The notes under the pieces were generated by a model. That model was not told the DNA's origin, did no database searches, and saw only the letters and a program-made list of their open reading frames with translations. Both the position numbers and the translations under genes were made by a program. 64,000 nucleotides of DNA from Roseburia sp. AF12-17LB. GTDB taxonomy: Bacteria; Bacillota; Clostridia; Lachnospirales; Lachnospiraceae. The DNA lies in the NCBI RefSeq assembly GCF_003479605.1, contig NZ_QUHR01000008.1, positions 62,001 to 126,000 of the forward strand, given 5' to 3'. Shown piece after piece: positions 28,395 through 37,318 of the stretch (its first letter is position 1; every line of letters starts with the position of its first letter).

Positions 28395-29708
28395 CTAATT
28401 TTCTCCATGCAGCACTCTGTTCAAAAGGTCTGCCAGTGGAACCATGGCATTGCGTGCCTCCTCCTGCGTGTTAGTATAGGAACCCATTTCGATCAAAAGA
28501 TATTTCTCTTTAAAATGCATATTATACCGGTATCCTTTTAAATAAATCGGGCGGGTAAGATTCGGATAATACTCTGCCGCTGCAATCTGCATCTGCAGGG
28601 AAAAAGCAAGATTCCCGGTAAGGTTTGGATTATTGAGATAAGAAATATCTCCTAACGCTTTTGTCCGGCTCAGTCCGTTAAAGAACATAATCGGTGCCAT
28701 CTGCACCCCGTTTACCTCCCGCACCATATGCTTATCCACTGCATCACGATGTAAATCTATTACCACTTCTATGCTCGGATTCTCTGTTAACAGTTGCTCA
28801 ATGGGTCCCTCCGCATTGGCATAGGCGTGATCTCTGTCTCCCACATCATACTGTCCCATATGATGCATGACCTGAAATCCATATTTTTCCTGTAACAGGC
28901 TGGTAAGATATTCCCCTGTTCCCATAACGCCCGTCATTACATCATTTGGGTCGGAATCTGCAAACATTTCCTGGGAATGGGTATGGTAAATCAGAATCTG
29001 TGGCTGGTCTGCCGGCGTTTTTATGGTTAAATCCATATTTAACAATTCTTCTGCATTTAACTGACTGCTATTGATGGTTGTTGTATTGTCCACCTGATAA
29101 AAATTCTGAATCAGATAATCAAAATCATTTAATTTTTCTCTTGGAATCTCCACCAACGGCTGAGAGCTGACTGCTGTATGATCCGGGGCTGCCGGCTGCT
29201 CTGCCGCTTCTGCTGCCGCATCTGCTCCTGCCTGCGCATTTTCCTGCTCCATTTCTGCCACTATGCAGTCCTGATTCTCTCTGCTGGCTGCCTCCGCCAT
29301 CTGCTTAGCCTCTACTTCCGCTTCATCTTTTCCTTCCAGTGCAACAATCTCTTCTTCTGAAAGGCTGCTCTCAATTGCCGTATCATAAGTCCTTATGGTA
29401 TCTGCATATCCGATAAGTGGTATCTGGTCTGTCACTTTTTCCAGCAAAAAATCACTCAGTGTCTGTTCCTGCCTGCCCTCTGCCATATAGGCAACAGTCG
29501 GAATATACTGTCTGGTCATGGACATGGATATCTCATTTTGTATATAAGAAAAAAAACGTTTTGCCAGTGTTTCCCTTCCGGTTCCCGCTTTCACCATAAG
29601 AAAAAATGCATACAACAGAAAAAGTGCAATAGCAGACTGCCTGTACCATTTTTTTCGCTTCCTGACCAGTTCCGTTTTTCCCTGATATCTTTGCCCATAG
29701 ACTCTCAT
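28395..29708 (-). CDS. spoIIP: Stage II sporulation protein P
   Basis: Peptidoglycan amidase/endopeptidase that works with SpoIID and SpoIIM in engulfment. The 437-residue protein has a membrane segment (about 25-43), a long Ala/Glu-rich linker (about 115-185) and the SpoIIP domain: ILIYHTHSQEMFAD, VIDLHRDAVDK, a KYLLIEMGSYTN-type end. The gpr-spoIIP order is the same as in B. subtilis. AGGAGGTGCTGGCAGC precedes the ATG. Its presence argues for a spore former or recent descendant. Confidence 0.94.
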   Translation of the reverse strand: MRVYGQRYQGKTELVRKRKKWYRQSAIALFLLYAFFLMVKAGTGRETLAKRFFSYIQNEISMSMTRQYIPTVAYMAEGRQEQTLSDFLLEKVTDQIPLIGYADTIRTYDTAIESSLSEEEIVALEGKDEAEVEAKQMAEAASRENQDCIVAEMEQENAQAGADAAAEAAEQPAAPDHTAVSSQPLVEIPREKLNDFDYLIQNFYQVDNTTTINSSQLNAEELLNMDLTIKTPADQPQILIYHTHSQEMFADSDPNDVMTGVMGTGEYLTSLLQEKYGFQVMHHMGQYDVGDRDHAYANAEGPIEQLLTENPSIEVVIDLHRDAVDKHMVREVNGVQMAPIMFFNGLSRTKALGDISYLNNPNLTGNLAFSLQMQIAAAEYYPNLTRPIYLKGYRYNMHFKEKYLLIEMGSYTNTQEEARNAMVPLADLLNRVLHGEN

Positions 29709-29768
29709 GCTGCCAGCACCTCCTGTTCTGCCATAGCAAACACTATATTCTATGCAGCTTCTGTCCCT

Positions 29769-30716
29769 TTAGAACCGGGAGAATGCCAGATTCAGTCCCT
29801 CTGATATGGTATAGCTCAGCCTTTTTACCGCTTCATCAATATCTTTTGGGGTTACAAACATTGCATTCAAATGTGGAGATAAAAGTTCTCTTGCCAGCTC
29901 ATGCTTTTCAATTTCATCCAGACCTGCCAGCCCATTTCCCACACTTTTTAGCTGCGCTGACTCCCGCATGGCTCCGATTAAGTCACTCATGGTATCTGAA
30001 ACTATCGTTGCGGCATCTACTACGGTAGGAATTCCTATGGCAATTACCGGAATTCCCATGCTTTCTTTATTAATGGCGTGCCTGTGATTGCCCACACCGG
30101 AACCGGGATTGATTCCGGTATCCGTAATCTGGATGGTACGGTTCAGACGCTTCACGCTGCGGGCCGCCAGTGCATCCACCACAATTACAATATCCGGTTT
30201 CGTCTCTTCAATGACTCCCCGGACAATCTCTCCTGATTCCATGCCGGTCTGTGCCATTACGCCCGGCACAATTCCGCTTATCTGGCTCCTCACCTTATTT
30301 CCAAAGGCATATTGTCCATATTCCTTGATAATGTGCCTGGTAATCATCATATTATCTACTACATAAGGTCCTAATGCATCCGGTGTCACTTCCCGGTTAC
30401 CAAGACCCACTACCAATATCTTGAGTTCTTCTTTTTTCCCCGGCAGCATGGTTTCAATCACTTTTGCCAGCTGCCCGGACACTTCTCTGTGATAATCCTC
30501 ATCTTCTTCCATCATGTCCGAAGCCTCAATGGTAATATAGGTTCCCTTCGGTTTTTTCATTGCCTTTGCTCCGTTTTCTGTGTCAATGAACACTCTTGTA
30601 ATCATGATTTCCGGTGAAATTCTCTCCTCATCTACCCGTACTCCCTTTACTTCAATATGATCTTCATCAAATTTTTCTCTCGTCTCTAATGCGAGGTCTG
30701 TTCTTATCTGAAACAT
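29769..30716 (-). CDS. gpr: Germination protease GPR
   Basis: Aspartate-type endopeptidase (A25) that degrades small acid-soluble spore proteins during germination. The 315-residue protein begins MFQIRTDLALETREKF and contains GVRVDEERISPEIMITRV, VVGLGNREVTPDALGPYVV and INPGSGVGNHR. The ATG at 30716 is chosen over the in-frame TTG at 30746 because GGAAGTGAAGCT precedes it and the family N-terminus matches. In B. subtilis the gene is sigma-G dependent; I could not place a convincing sporulation promoter here. Confidence 0.93.
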   Translation of the reverse strand: MFQIRTDLALETREKFDEDHIEVKGVRVDEERISPEIMITRVFIDTENGAKAMKKPKGTYITIEASDMMEEDEDYHREVSGQLAKVIETMLPGKKEELKILVVGLGNREVTPDALGPYVVDNMMITRHIIKEYGQYAFGNKVRSQISGIVPGVMAQTGMESGEIVRGVIEETKPDIVIVVDALAARSVKRLNRTIQITDTGINPGSGVGNHRHAINKESMGIPVIAIGIPTVVDAATIVSDTMSDLIGAMRESAQLKSVGNGLAGLDEIEKHELARELLSPHLNAMFVTPKDIDEAVKRLSYTISEGLNLAFSRF

Positions 30717-30791
30717 AGCTTCACTTCCTGTAAACAATTTTTCCAAATAAATTTTCTTTATTATTTTTTACATTTTTTCTCCAAATATGTA

Positions 30792-30820
30792 TTGACAGAT
30801 GCAAATATGTGGGATAAACT
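30792..30820 (+). promoter_or_regulatory. Predicted sigma-A promoter of rpsT
   Basis: A perfect TTGACA (30792-30797), 17 bases, TAAACT (30815-30820). The implied start near 30827 leaves a leader of about 80 bases with a small hairpin (about 30843-30856). Confidence 0.7.
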
Positions 30821-30908
30821 AACATGGTATGTTTACATTAGAACGTCCGTGTCCGGCTTTAATGAAACAACCAAAAACAATAAAACAATCATATTGGAGG
30901 TGTACAGG

Positions 30909-31172
30909 TTGGCTAACATTAAATCTGCTAAGAAAAGAATTCTTGTAAATCAGACCAAAGCTGATAGAAACAAAGCTATTAGATCAAAAGTTAAAACATC
31001 TATTAAGAAAGTAGACGCTGCAATCGCTGCAAACGATAAAGAGGCTGCTGCTGCTGCATTAGTTGCTGCAACATCTGAAATCAACAAAGCTGCTACTAAG
31101 GGTGTTTATCACAAGAACACTTCTTCCAGAAAGATTTCACGCTTAAACAAAGCTGTGAACAAAATGGCATAA
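30909..31172 (+). CDS. rpsT: Small ribosomal subunit protein S20 (UUG start)
   Basis: Primary 16S rRNA-binding protein of the 30S subunit. The 87 residues read (M)ANIKSAKKRILVNQTKADRN and end SRLNKAVNKMA, the usual S20 length. The frame is open upstream to 30792, but that lies inside the promoter. The TTG at 30909, eight bases after TTGGAGG, gives the conserved N-terminus. UUG also starts E. coli rpsT, where it takes part in autoregulation; whether that holds here is unknown. Monocistronic, divergent from gpr. Confidence 0.96.
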   Translation: MANIKSAKKRILVNQTKADRNKAIRSKVKTSIKKVDAAIAANDKEAAAAALVAATSEINKAATKGVYHKNTSSRKISRLNKAVNKMA

Positions 31173-31206
31173 TTGCCGGAAGAGCATAGATTATAAACGA
31201 TTATAA

Positions 31207-31247
31207 AAAAGAACGTTTCGTACCGTCATTCGAAACGTTCTTTTTTT
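31207..31247. terminator. Bidirectional terminator between rpsT and holA
   Basis: GAACGTTTCG (31211-31220) pairs perfectly with CGAAACGTTC (31231-31240), with A and T runs on its two flanks. The holA stop codon begins inside the T run. Confidence 0.92.
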
Positions 31248-32223
31248 ATGCACTGTATTTTACAATCAGAAGTTCTACGGCTAACTGATCTGCCATTCTT
31301 CCCGTCTTGACATCCTCTTCTGCCTGTCCGCAGTCTTCAATTGCTTCCTTTAACTGATTTATTTTAAAAGCTCCTGCCTGCCGAAGATTCTTCTGCACTG
31401 CAAAGCTTGGCATCCCTGCAGTCTTTGCAATACTGACAGCAGGATATCCTTTTGCTGACATGCTTTTTATCAAAAGCAGATTCTGGAACTGTCTTGCAAT
31501 CAGGAACAAAATCCGCATGGGTGCTTCCTTTAATGCCAGTAAATCGTAATATAAGTCCAAAGCCTTCTTCTGATTCTTAGCAGAGATGGCATCAATCATT
31601 TCAAAGATTTTATTTTCCGTCTGTCCGGTACAGATTGCCTCTACATCTGCCGCAGCAATTTCCGTCTTATCCAATGTATAACAGATAAGCTTTTCTAATT
31701 CCTTATCAATATTTTCCATATCGGAACCGGTCTTTGACAGGAAAAGCTGCATCACGGACTGGGTAATTTTCTTCCCTTCCCTCTGGATTCTGCCCAGTAT
31801 CCAGCGAATCAGCATATCTTCCTTCGGGGTCTCAAATTCTACGGCACTTCCAGCCCTGGATGCCGCTTTAAATAATTTGGAACGCTTATCCACTTCTTCT
31901 TCCACAAAAACAAAGCAGGTGGATTCCGGCACCTGGCTCATATATTCTGCCAGATCATCACAGCTGTTTTTAAAGAAGCCACTGTTTTCCACCAGAATCA
32001 TACGCTTTTCTTTAAAGAATGGCAGTGTCTCCGATAAATCAATCAGTTCCTTTGGATTAATATCCTTTCCCTCATATGCCGAAAAATTCATCGTATCATC
32101 CGGCTCTACCAGTGCATGTTTTAGCTTATCACGATACTGCCGTTTCAGATAGTCTTCCGTTCCATATAAAAGATATACGTTTTTTAATTGTCCCATTTTA
32201 ATGTCATTATCTATTGTTTTCAT
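31246..32223 (-). CDS. holA: DNA polymerase III subunit delta
   Basis: Clamp-loader subunit (YqeN type) that opens the sliding clamp. The 325-residue protein has KNVYLLYGTEDYLKRQYRDKLK at the start, where delta proteins carry their degenerate P-loop region. FVFVEEEVDKRSKLFK and a C-terminal helical collar complete it. It follows comEC by 43 bases as in B. subtilis, but has its own perfect-spacing promoter whose start would fall at the ATG. No Shine-Dalgarno is seen, so it may be leaderless. Confidence 0.93.
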   Translation of the reverse strand: MKTIDNDIKMGQLKNVYLLYGTEDYLKRQYRDKLKHALVEPDDTMNFSAYEGKDINPKELIDLSETLPFFKEKRMILVENSGFFKNSCDDLAEYMSQVPESTCFVFVEEEVDKRSKLFKAASRAGSAVEFETPKEDMLIRWILGRIQREGKKITQSVMQLFLSKTGSDMENIDKELEKLICYTLDKTEIAAADVEAICTGQTENKIFEMIDAISAKNQKKALDLYYDLLALKEAPMRILFLIARQFQNLLLIKSMSAKGYPAVSIAKTAGMPSFAVQKNLRQAGAFKINQLKEAIEDCGQAEEDVKTGRMADQLAVELLIVKYSA

Positions 32224-32230
32224 AAAGGAT

Positions 32231-32259
32231 ATTATACTATATTTTTACTTCTTTATCAA
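32231..32259 (-). promoter_or_regulatory. Predicted holA promoter giving a leaderless mRNA
   Basis: TTGATA (32254-32259), 17 bases, TATAAT (32231-32236) on the minus strand. Only ATCCTTT separates the -10 from the ATG at 32223, so transcription would begin at or next to the A of the start codon. Confidence 0.6.
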
Positions 32260-32266
32260 AGTATAC

Positions 32267-34729
32267 TTACCGAAAGCTGTGAATTGTGATCCTTCCCTTT
32301 TCCTCTTCCAGCGAAATCTGACCGCCTTCCATCGTATCAAAAATTTCTGCCGAAGCTTCTTGTAATCGATTTATAGTCTCCTGATGAGGGTGTCCATATC
32401 GGTTGTTTTCCCCACAGGAAATCAATGCCAGTTCCGGCGAAAGTGCTTTTAAAAATTTTTCTGTCGAGGAATACTTTGAGCCATGATGTCCTACTTTAAG
32501 AAAATCTACTTTCCACAACCGCTGCTTTTCTAAGAGCCAATTTTCTTCTGCTTCTCCGGCATCTCCGGTAAATATCCCGGAAATATATTTCGTCTGATAG
32601 AGCAATATCATGGATTTTCCATTCTCATCCTCTGCCTGATACTCTCCGTCCGGAAGGAGGCAGCTTATGGTATCCTCGCCACTTCTTATGCAATCTCCTT
32701 CTTTCATATATACGATGGGAATGTTTCTCCGCTCTACCAGTGCACATATGCTCTGATAATTCTTTACATCCGGCTGTTTTCCAGGCAATATAATATTTTC
32801 AACAGAATACTCCGTCTCAAGAACTTCTAACAATCCGTTCACATGGTCTTCGTCATAATGGCTTATAAACCAATAATCTATCTTCGTGATTCCATTACTT
32901 TTTAGAAACGGCAAAATCCGATACGTTCCCACCTTAGACACATCAGTGCTTCCGCCATCCAGAAAAAGATTGGTATCTTCCCCCAGTCGTACATAGATGC
33001 CATCTCCCTGCCCCACATCAAGAACTGCCATAAGATGATTACTCTTTACCGGACGAAGAACCAGAAGTAACACCACGCTTCCAATCAAAACAATCGGAAA
33101 CTTTCTAAGGAGTATATTTGTATTTCTATTCCCATCTCTGTTTCCGCTTTTCTTTGTCCGTTTTTTTATCAGCAAGCAGGTGGCTGCAAGCATCAGATAA
33201 TAGAATATGATGCGCTGTATCGGCCACTGTCCTACTATCTTCGTAGCTCCCGGGAGCCGGCTGCACCAGCTGACTCCAACATAAATTCCGTCCAGCAATA
33301 ATTCCAACATCATGATTACCGGTCCCGCAAACAGCCTTCCTACAACAATTTTTTCCATACACATGAGCAATGTTGCAGCTATCCCGTTTATTAAAACTGC
33401 GCTTAACAAGGAAACTATCAGTAGATTCAGAATCAAAGCATAGACCGGCACTTCATAATAATAGTATGCCACCAGTGGAAGTGTTGTAAGTTGAACGGAA
33501 AGCGAAACTAAAAAGTTCTGCCGGATTTGCCGTTTCCATATTTCCCGTATTTTATTTACCGCCTTATCGCCTGTTTTCCGTTCCTGTGTTTGCTGTTTTT
33601 GCTCCCTTGGAAACAACTGTCCAATACATTTTGCCACTACTACCACACCAAGAATTGCAGCTACCGAAAACTGGAGTCCTGCATTTTCAACCAGATACGG
33701 GTTTTTCCATAAAAGCACCAGCACTGCCACAGAAAGAGCGGTTCTGCTATCATAGCTTCGCCCGGACAGCTTGGCTGCCATAAGAAGTGCAAACATAATC
33801 CATGCCCGGATAGCAGATATTCCCATCCCGGTCATTTTCACATAACAGAACAAAAATACAACCGCTGCCGTACAGGCACAAAGAGAATTTCCTTTTTTTC
33901 TAAGAAGTCCATAACAGAACAGTCCAATGCAGGAAATATGCATTCCACTGATTACCAGCACATGGCTTGCTCCTGCCTGTTGAAAGACTGTTGAAACTTC
34001 CTTTTCCAAAAGTTCTTTATCTCCTAAAAGCATTGTTCCAAGAATCCCAGCATTTCTTTCCGATAAATCATTTATATAATCTTCTTTTAATTTTTCTTTT
34101 ATCATAAATAATTTCTCTGCCAGTACATCTTCTCTTCCATATTCCCCACAAATCCTTTCGGCATCAAAATGATAATCCATATTCAGACTGTGATAATATT
34201 GAAATTCATCATAATTACCATCATTGGCAGCGCGATTCAGTTGTCGGATATTTCCTTCTAATACAATGGTTGTTCCAATACGACACGATTGGTCAGATGG
34301 TTCTTGCTTCAGTCGAACCAGGACAGAATTGGTTTTATAGGTTTTATCTCCAATCCGTAAGAAAACATGATTAAGATATAATCTTGTCTGATTGTTTTTT
34401 CGTTCTTTTTTCTCTATCTTCCCCTGTAAAATTGTCTTTTCATTTTCCGTCTGCCAGCCTCTGGAAGCATCTGTTTCTACAGAAAGGCTGGTCTCCTGCT
34501 CTTTTAAAATCGTCTCAATGGTATAGCTTTGCTGCTGCACATACCAGATTCTTGCAATTCCCAGCAGAAAAAATCCTATTCCAAGTACCGCTGTAAACCG
34601 GTATACCCTCCGTTTTCTTTGCCGCAGGGCATACAGCAGATACATCTGACACCCTGCCACAAAGCTGATAAGGATAACTTTTATGACCGTCGGAACAGAT
34701 AGGCAGACAATAATACCACACAGGAACAA
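32267..34729 (-). CDS. comEC: ComEC/Rec2 DNA-uptake channel protein
   Basis: Membrane channel that carries single-stranded DNA into the cytosol. At least 820 residues: N-terminal DUF4131-like part, the polytopic Competence domain (VLVISGMHISCIG onward), and a C-terminal metallo-beta-lactamase domain with DVGQGDGIYVRL, FLDGGSTD, SHYDEDHVNGL and VGHHGSKYS. The coordinate given uses a TTG at 34729. The frame stays open upstream through KRPLCYG, typical of ComEC N-termini, to an AGGAGGGG at 34773-34780, so the true start is probably a non-AUG codon at 34759-34768. Confidence 0.93.
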   Translation of the reverse strand: MFLCGIIVCLSVPTVIKVILISFVAGCQMYLLYALRQRKRRVYRFTAVLGIGFFLLGIARIWYVQQQSYTIETILKEQETSLSVETDASRGWQTENEKTILQGKIEKKERKNNQTRLYLNHVFLRIGDKTYKTNSVLVRLKQEPSDQSCRIGTTIVLEGNIRQLNRAANDGNYDEFQYYHSLNMDYHFDAERICGEYGREDVLAEKLFMIKEKLKEDYINDLSERNAGILGTMLLGDKELLEKEVSTVFQQAGASHVLVISGMHISCIGLFCYGLLRKKGNSLCACTAAVVFLFCYVKMTGMGISAIRAWIMFALLMAAKLSGRSYDSRTALSVAVLVLLWKNPYLVENAGLQFSVAAILGVVVVAKCIGQLFPREQKQQTQERKTGDKAVNKIREIWKRQIRQNFLVSLSVQLTTLPLVAYYYYEVPVYALILNLLIVSLLSAVLINGIAATLLMCMEKIVVGRLFAGPVIMMLELLLDGIYVGVSWCSRLPGATKIVGQWPIQRIIFYYLMLAATCLLIKKRTKKSGNRDGNRNTNILLRKFPIVLIGSVVLLLVLRPVKSNHLMAVLDVGQGDGIYVRLGEDTNLFLDGGSTDVSKVGTYRILPFLKSNGITKIDYWFISHYDEDHVNGLLEVLETEYSVENIILPGKQPDVKNYQSICALVERRNIPIVYMKEGDCIRSGEDTISCLLPDGEYQAEDENGKSMILLYQTKYISGIFTGDAGEAEENWLLEKQRLWKVDFLKVGHHGSKYSSTEKFLKALSPELALISCGENNRYGHPHQETINRLQEASAEIFDTMEGGQISLEEEKGRITIHSFR

Positions 34730-34795
34730 TATCGTTCCATAGCATAAGGGGCGTTTTATAATTTCGATATAACCCCTCCTAAATATTTTTCTAAG

Positions 34796-34858
34796 ATGTT
34801 TCTTCTTAATATGTTGCTTATAAGATATGTTACTTATAAGATACTTCTTCTTAAGACC
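34796..34858. repeat. Short tandem repeats between the GerMN gene and comEC
   Basis: ATGTTGCTTATAAGAT (34811-34826) and ATGTTACTTATAAGAT (34827-34842) are adjacent copies differing by one base. Degenerate copies flank them (34796-34810, 34843-34858). Each core contains the palindrome CTTATAAG. Confidence 0.7.
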
Positions 34859-34863
34859 TTCTA

Positions 34864-35826
34864 CTAAGGTGTCTCTTCTGTTTGTGCTTCTGTAGATACC
34901 GTCTCGTTCTCATCTGCACTTACCACATAGTCAAGGTTCCGTTCATAAAGCTGGTCTAATGCAAAACTATCCCGGTAAACACCGCTGGTCTTTCCATTTA
35001 CAGAAATCTGCACCTTACTAATGGTTGAAATCTCCGATAAAGAGTCTACAATAGAATAAATGACAATTGGCTCCTGTATTTCATAATTCTGATTCAGGAA
35101 CGCCTCATCTAATGTAACATAGCAGATTCCATTGGTTGTCGTAACATTGACAAGATTTGTTCCTTCCGGAAGTGGTGCTTTCAAATTCTTATCATCCGGT
35201 CCCTTTAAAAGATTCTCCATAATCAGTTTTTCCAAGGAAATGTTACTGCTATACTGTACTTCTTTTTCGCATTCTACCAGTCCGTTTCCATCAGCATTTG
35301 CATAATATAAATGTAATGTTGTTGTCTGAATGGAATTAATCTGTTTTCCCGGATTCTCAACAAAGCTTTCTTCTGTCATCAGTCCGATTACATTATCCCG
35401 GCTGTCTGCCAACGGTGCATCTCCCACATAAAAAGATACATATTTTACATCCGGAAGCTGTACCAGTGTCTTTACCACTGCTGCCCGGCACAACACCTCA
35501 TCCGTAGACTGCATTTTGGAATAATTATCATTAAAGTAAAGAAACAGCTGATTGCTTTCCAGTGACCAGTCTGTAATTGTAACATCACCAGGAACCGGTT
35601 TCTGATACTCCACGCTATCCGTATTGGTGCACAACGCATCTAAAAGAGTGGATATCATGTCCTCTGTCTTGCCCTCTTTTAAATCATATGGCTGCTCTAC
35701 CACTTTTGTTTTTTCTTTATTCAGATAATAAATATAATACGCCGGGTCATCTGTCTCCTGTCTGCCACACCCTGTGAACAGCGATACCAGAAGGATAAAA
35801 CTCAGCCATCCTGCAATTTTCTTCAT
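34864..35826 (-). CDS. GerMN-domain lipoprotein
   Basis: Predicted lipoprotein of 320 residues: MKKIAGWLSFILLVSLFTGCGRQ has a lipobox with Cys at about residue 20. Two GerMN-type domains follow (about 40-150 and 165-290); the second contains LHLYYANADGNGLVE and VYRDSFALDQ. Such domains occur in the spore germination protein GerM and in LpqB next to MtrAB. The ATG at 35826 follows TAGGAGGTCTGGC and is preferred to the TTG at 35844. It lies directly after a histidine kinase gene, an MtrAB-LpqB-like arrangement, so a role in sensing is plausible but inferred. Confidence 0.82.
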   Translation of the reverse strand: MKKIAGWLSFILLVSLFTGCGRQETDDPAYYIYYLNKEKTKVVEQPYDLKEGKTEDMISTLLDALCTNTDSVEYQKPVPGDVTITDWSLESNQLFLYFNDNYSKMQSTDEVLCRAAVVKTLVQLPDVKYVSFYVGDAPLADSRDNVIGLMTEESFVENPGKQINSIQTTTLHLYYANADGNGLVECEKEVQYSSNISLEKLIMENLLKGPDDKNLKAPLPEGTNLVNVTTTNGICYVTLDEAFLNQNYEIQEPIVIYSIVDSLSEISTISKVQISVNGKTSGVYRDSFALDQLYERNLDYVVSADENETVSTEAQTEETP

Positions 35827-35836
35827 GCCAGACCTC

Positions 35837-37285
35837 CTAGGCAATGTAATTCAGCGGAATCCGCACAGTAAAGAGCGTTCCCTCACCCTCTGTACTAAAT
35901 ACCTTAATTGCACCACGGTGCATTAATATTGCATTTCTTGTAATGGCAAGTCCAAGTCCGGTTCCACCTATTTCTCTGGAATGGGACTTGTCTACGCGAT
36001 AGAATCTTTCATAAATATGCTCTAAGGAATCCTCCGGAATACCGATGCCGGAATCCTCTACCTTAAGATAGAAATACTGATAATCTGCATTCAGGGACAC
36101 ATGTACCCAACCGTCTTCCTTATTGTATTTGATTGCATTTTCCACCAGATTGGTAATGGCAAGCGTCAGCTTTACCTCATCAATTTCTGCTGTAACAGGC
36201 CGGAAACTTTCCAACACCAGATCTACATGCTGTTTTTCCGCAATCGGTTTTAATCTCTTTAAAATTAAATCCAGCATCTCATTGATGTTAACTGACGTGA
36301 TATTCAAATCTGATGCAGACTTGTCCATCTTAACCAGCGAGAGCAAATCATTAATAATTTTATTTTCACGTTCAATTTCATTTCCAATGTCTAACATAAA
36401 TTCACGATACAGTTCTACCGGAACATCTTCCTGTCCATTCAGTGAGTCTGCCAGTACCTTCATAGAAGTAAGCGGTGTTTTCAGCTCATGGGACACATTG
36501 GACACAAATTCCTGTCTGGAGTCATCCAGCATCTTCATTCTGCTATAAAGTTTATTAAATTTTTCCGAAATCTGAACTGTTTCAGAATAATCCTTAATCA
36601 TCAGCTCCCCATCACTGGTTCCATATCCATTCTGAATCTCAGCAATAGAGGATGCCATATTCTTCAACGGGTTTGTCAGACGAACGGATAAAAATACGCT
36701 GACTGCAAACAGAAAAACTGCCCCGAAAATCTGAAGCACTAATGCAGCATTTCTCATATATTCCAGATTGGCAAGAATACTATCTGTCGAAACACTGATA
36801 AGAAGCACTCCGATAATACTCTTCTCCCCTGACTCTACGTTATCTGTAGTCAGCGGAATCGTCATTTCCACATAATGATTATCCACATCATAATTCATAG
36901 AATCCTCACCGCGGAATGACTTTATGACTTCTTCTGAAATAATTGTTTTATCGGTATCCAGATCATAAGTATCTTTTATAATATGAAAAGAAGAATCTAT
37001 CACAAGAATTCTTCCATCATAAACACGTGACATCTGCTGCAGCTGTGAAGTGATGCTTTCCGACTCCGCTCCATTGATATAATCTGTGGAGACCATCTGG
37101 TTTGCAAGAATCTTTGCCTGACCAATTACATCTACACTCCGGTTAGAAACCGCATGTTTCTCATACGCAGTTAAAATTCCGGTCCGGATTAAAATTCCGG
37201 TCAAAATACCAATCAGCATAAAAAGACAAATCAGCCGGAATTTCATGCTTTTCAAAAAATTGCGAATACCTTTTTTTCTATTCAT
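35837..37285 (-). CDS. Membrane sensor histidine kinase (HAMP-HisKA-HATPase)
   Basis: A 482-residue sensor kinase. TM1 is at about 17-38, an extracytoplasmic sensor domain at about 40-178, TM2 at about 180-201, then HAMP. The H-box FVSNVSHELKTPLTS holds the phosphoacceptor His266. The ATPase region has NLVENAIKYNKEDG, DSGIGIPED and GGTGLGLAI. It is 33 bases downstream of its response regulator. WalK/PhoR-like in layout, but no PAS domain or walHI genes are present. The signal is unknown. Confidence 0.9.
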   Translation of the reverse strand: MNRKKGIRNFLKSMKFRLICLFMLIGILTGILIRTGILTAYEKHAVSNRSVDVIGQAKILANQMVSTDYINGAESESITSQLQQMSRVYDGRILVIDSSFHIIKDTYDLDTDKTIISEEVIKSFRGEDSMNYDVDNHYVEMTIPLTTDNVESGEKSIIGVLLISVSTDSILANLEYMRNAALVLQIFGAVFLFAVSVFLSVRLTNPLKNMASSIAEIQNGYGTSDGELMIKDYSETVQISEKFNKLYSRMKMLDDSRQEFVSNVSHELKTPLTSMKVLADSLNGQEDVPVELYREFMLDIGNEIERENKIINDLLSLVKMDKSASDLNITSVNINEMLDLILKRLKPIAEKQHVDLVLESFRPVTAEIDEVKLTLAITNLVENAIKYNKEDGWVHVSLNADYQYFYLKVEDSGIGIPEDSLEHIYERFYRVDKSHSREIGGTGLGLAITRNAILMHRGAIKVFSTEGEGTLFTVRIPLNYIA

Positions 37286-37318
37286 AAGTCTGTACCTTCA
37301 TCCTCTGCTATATCGCTG

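Noticed and set aside
30716..30830. Sigma-F or sigma-G promoter before gpr
   Set aside because: Partial matches were found but the spacing or the first bases did not fit either consensus.
30792..30908. 39-residue N-terminal extension of S20
   Set aside because: The first codons are the -35 hexamer itself; the family N-terminus begins at the TTG at 30909.
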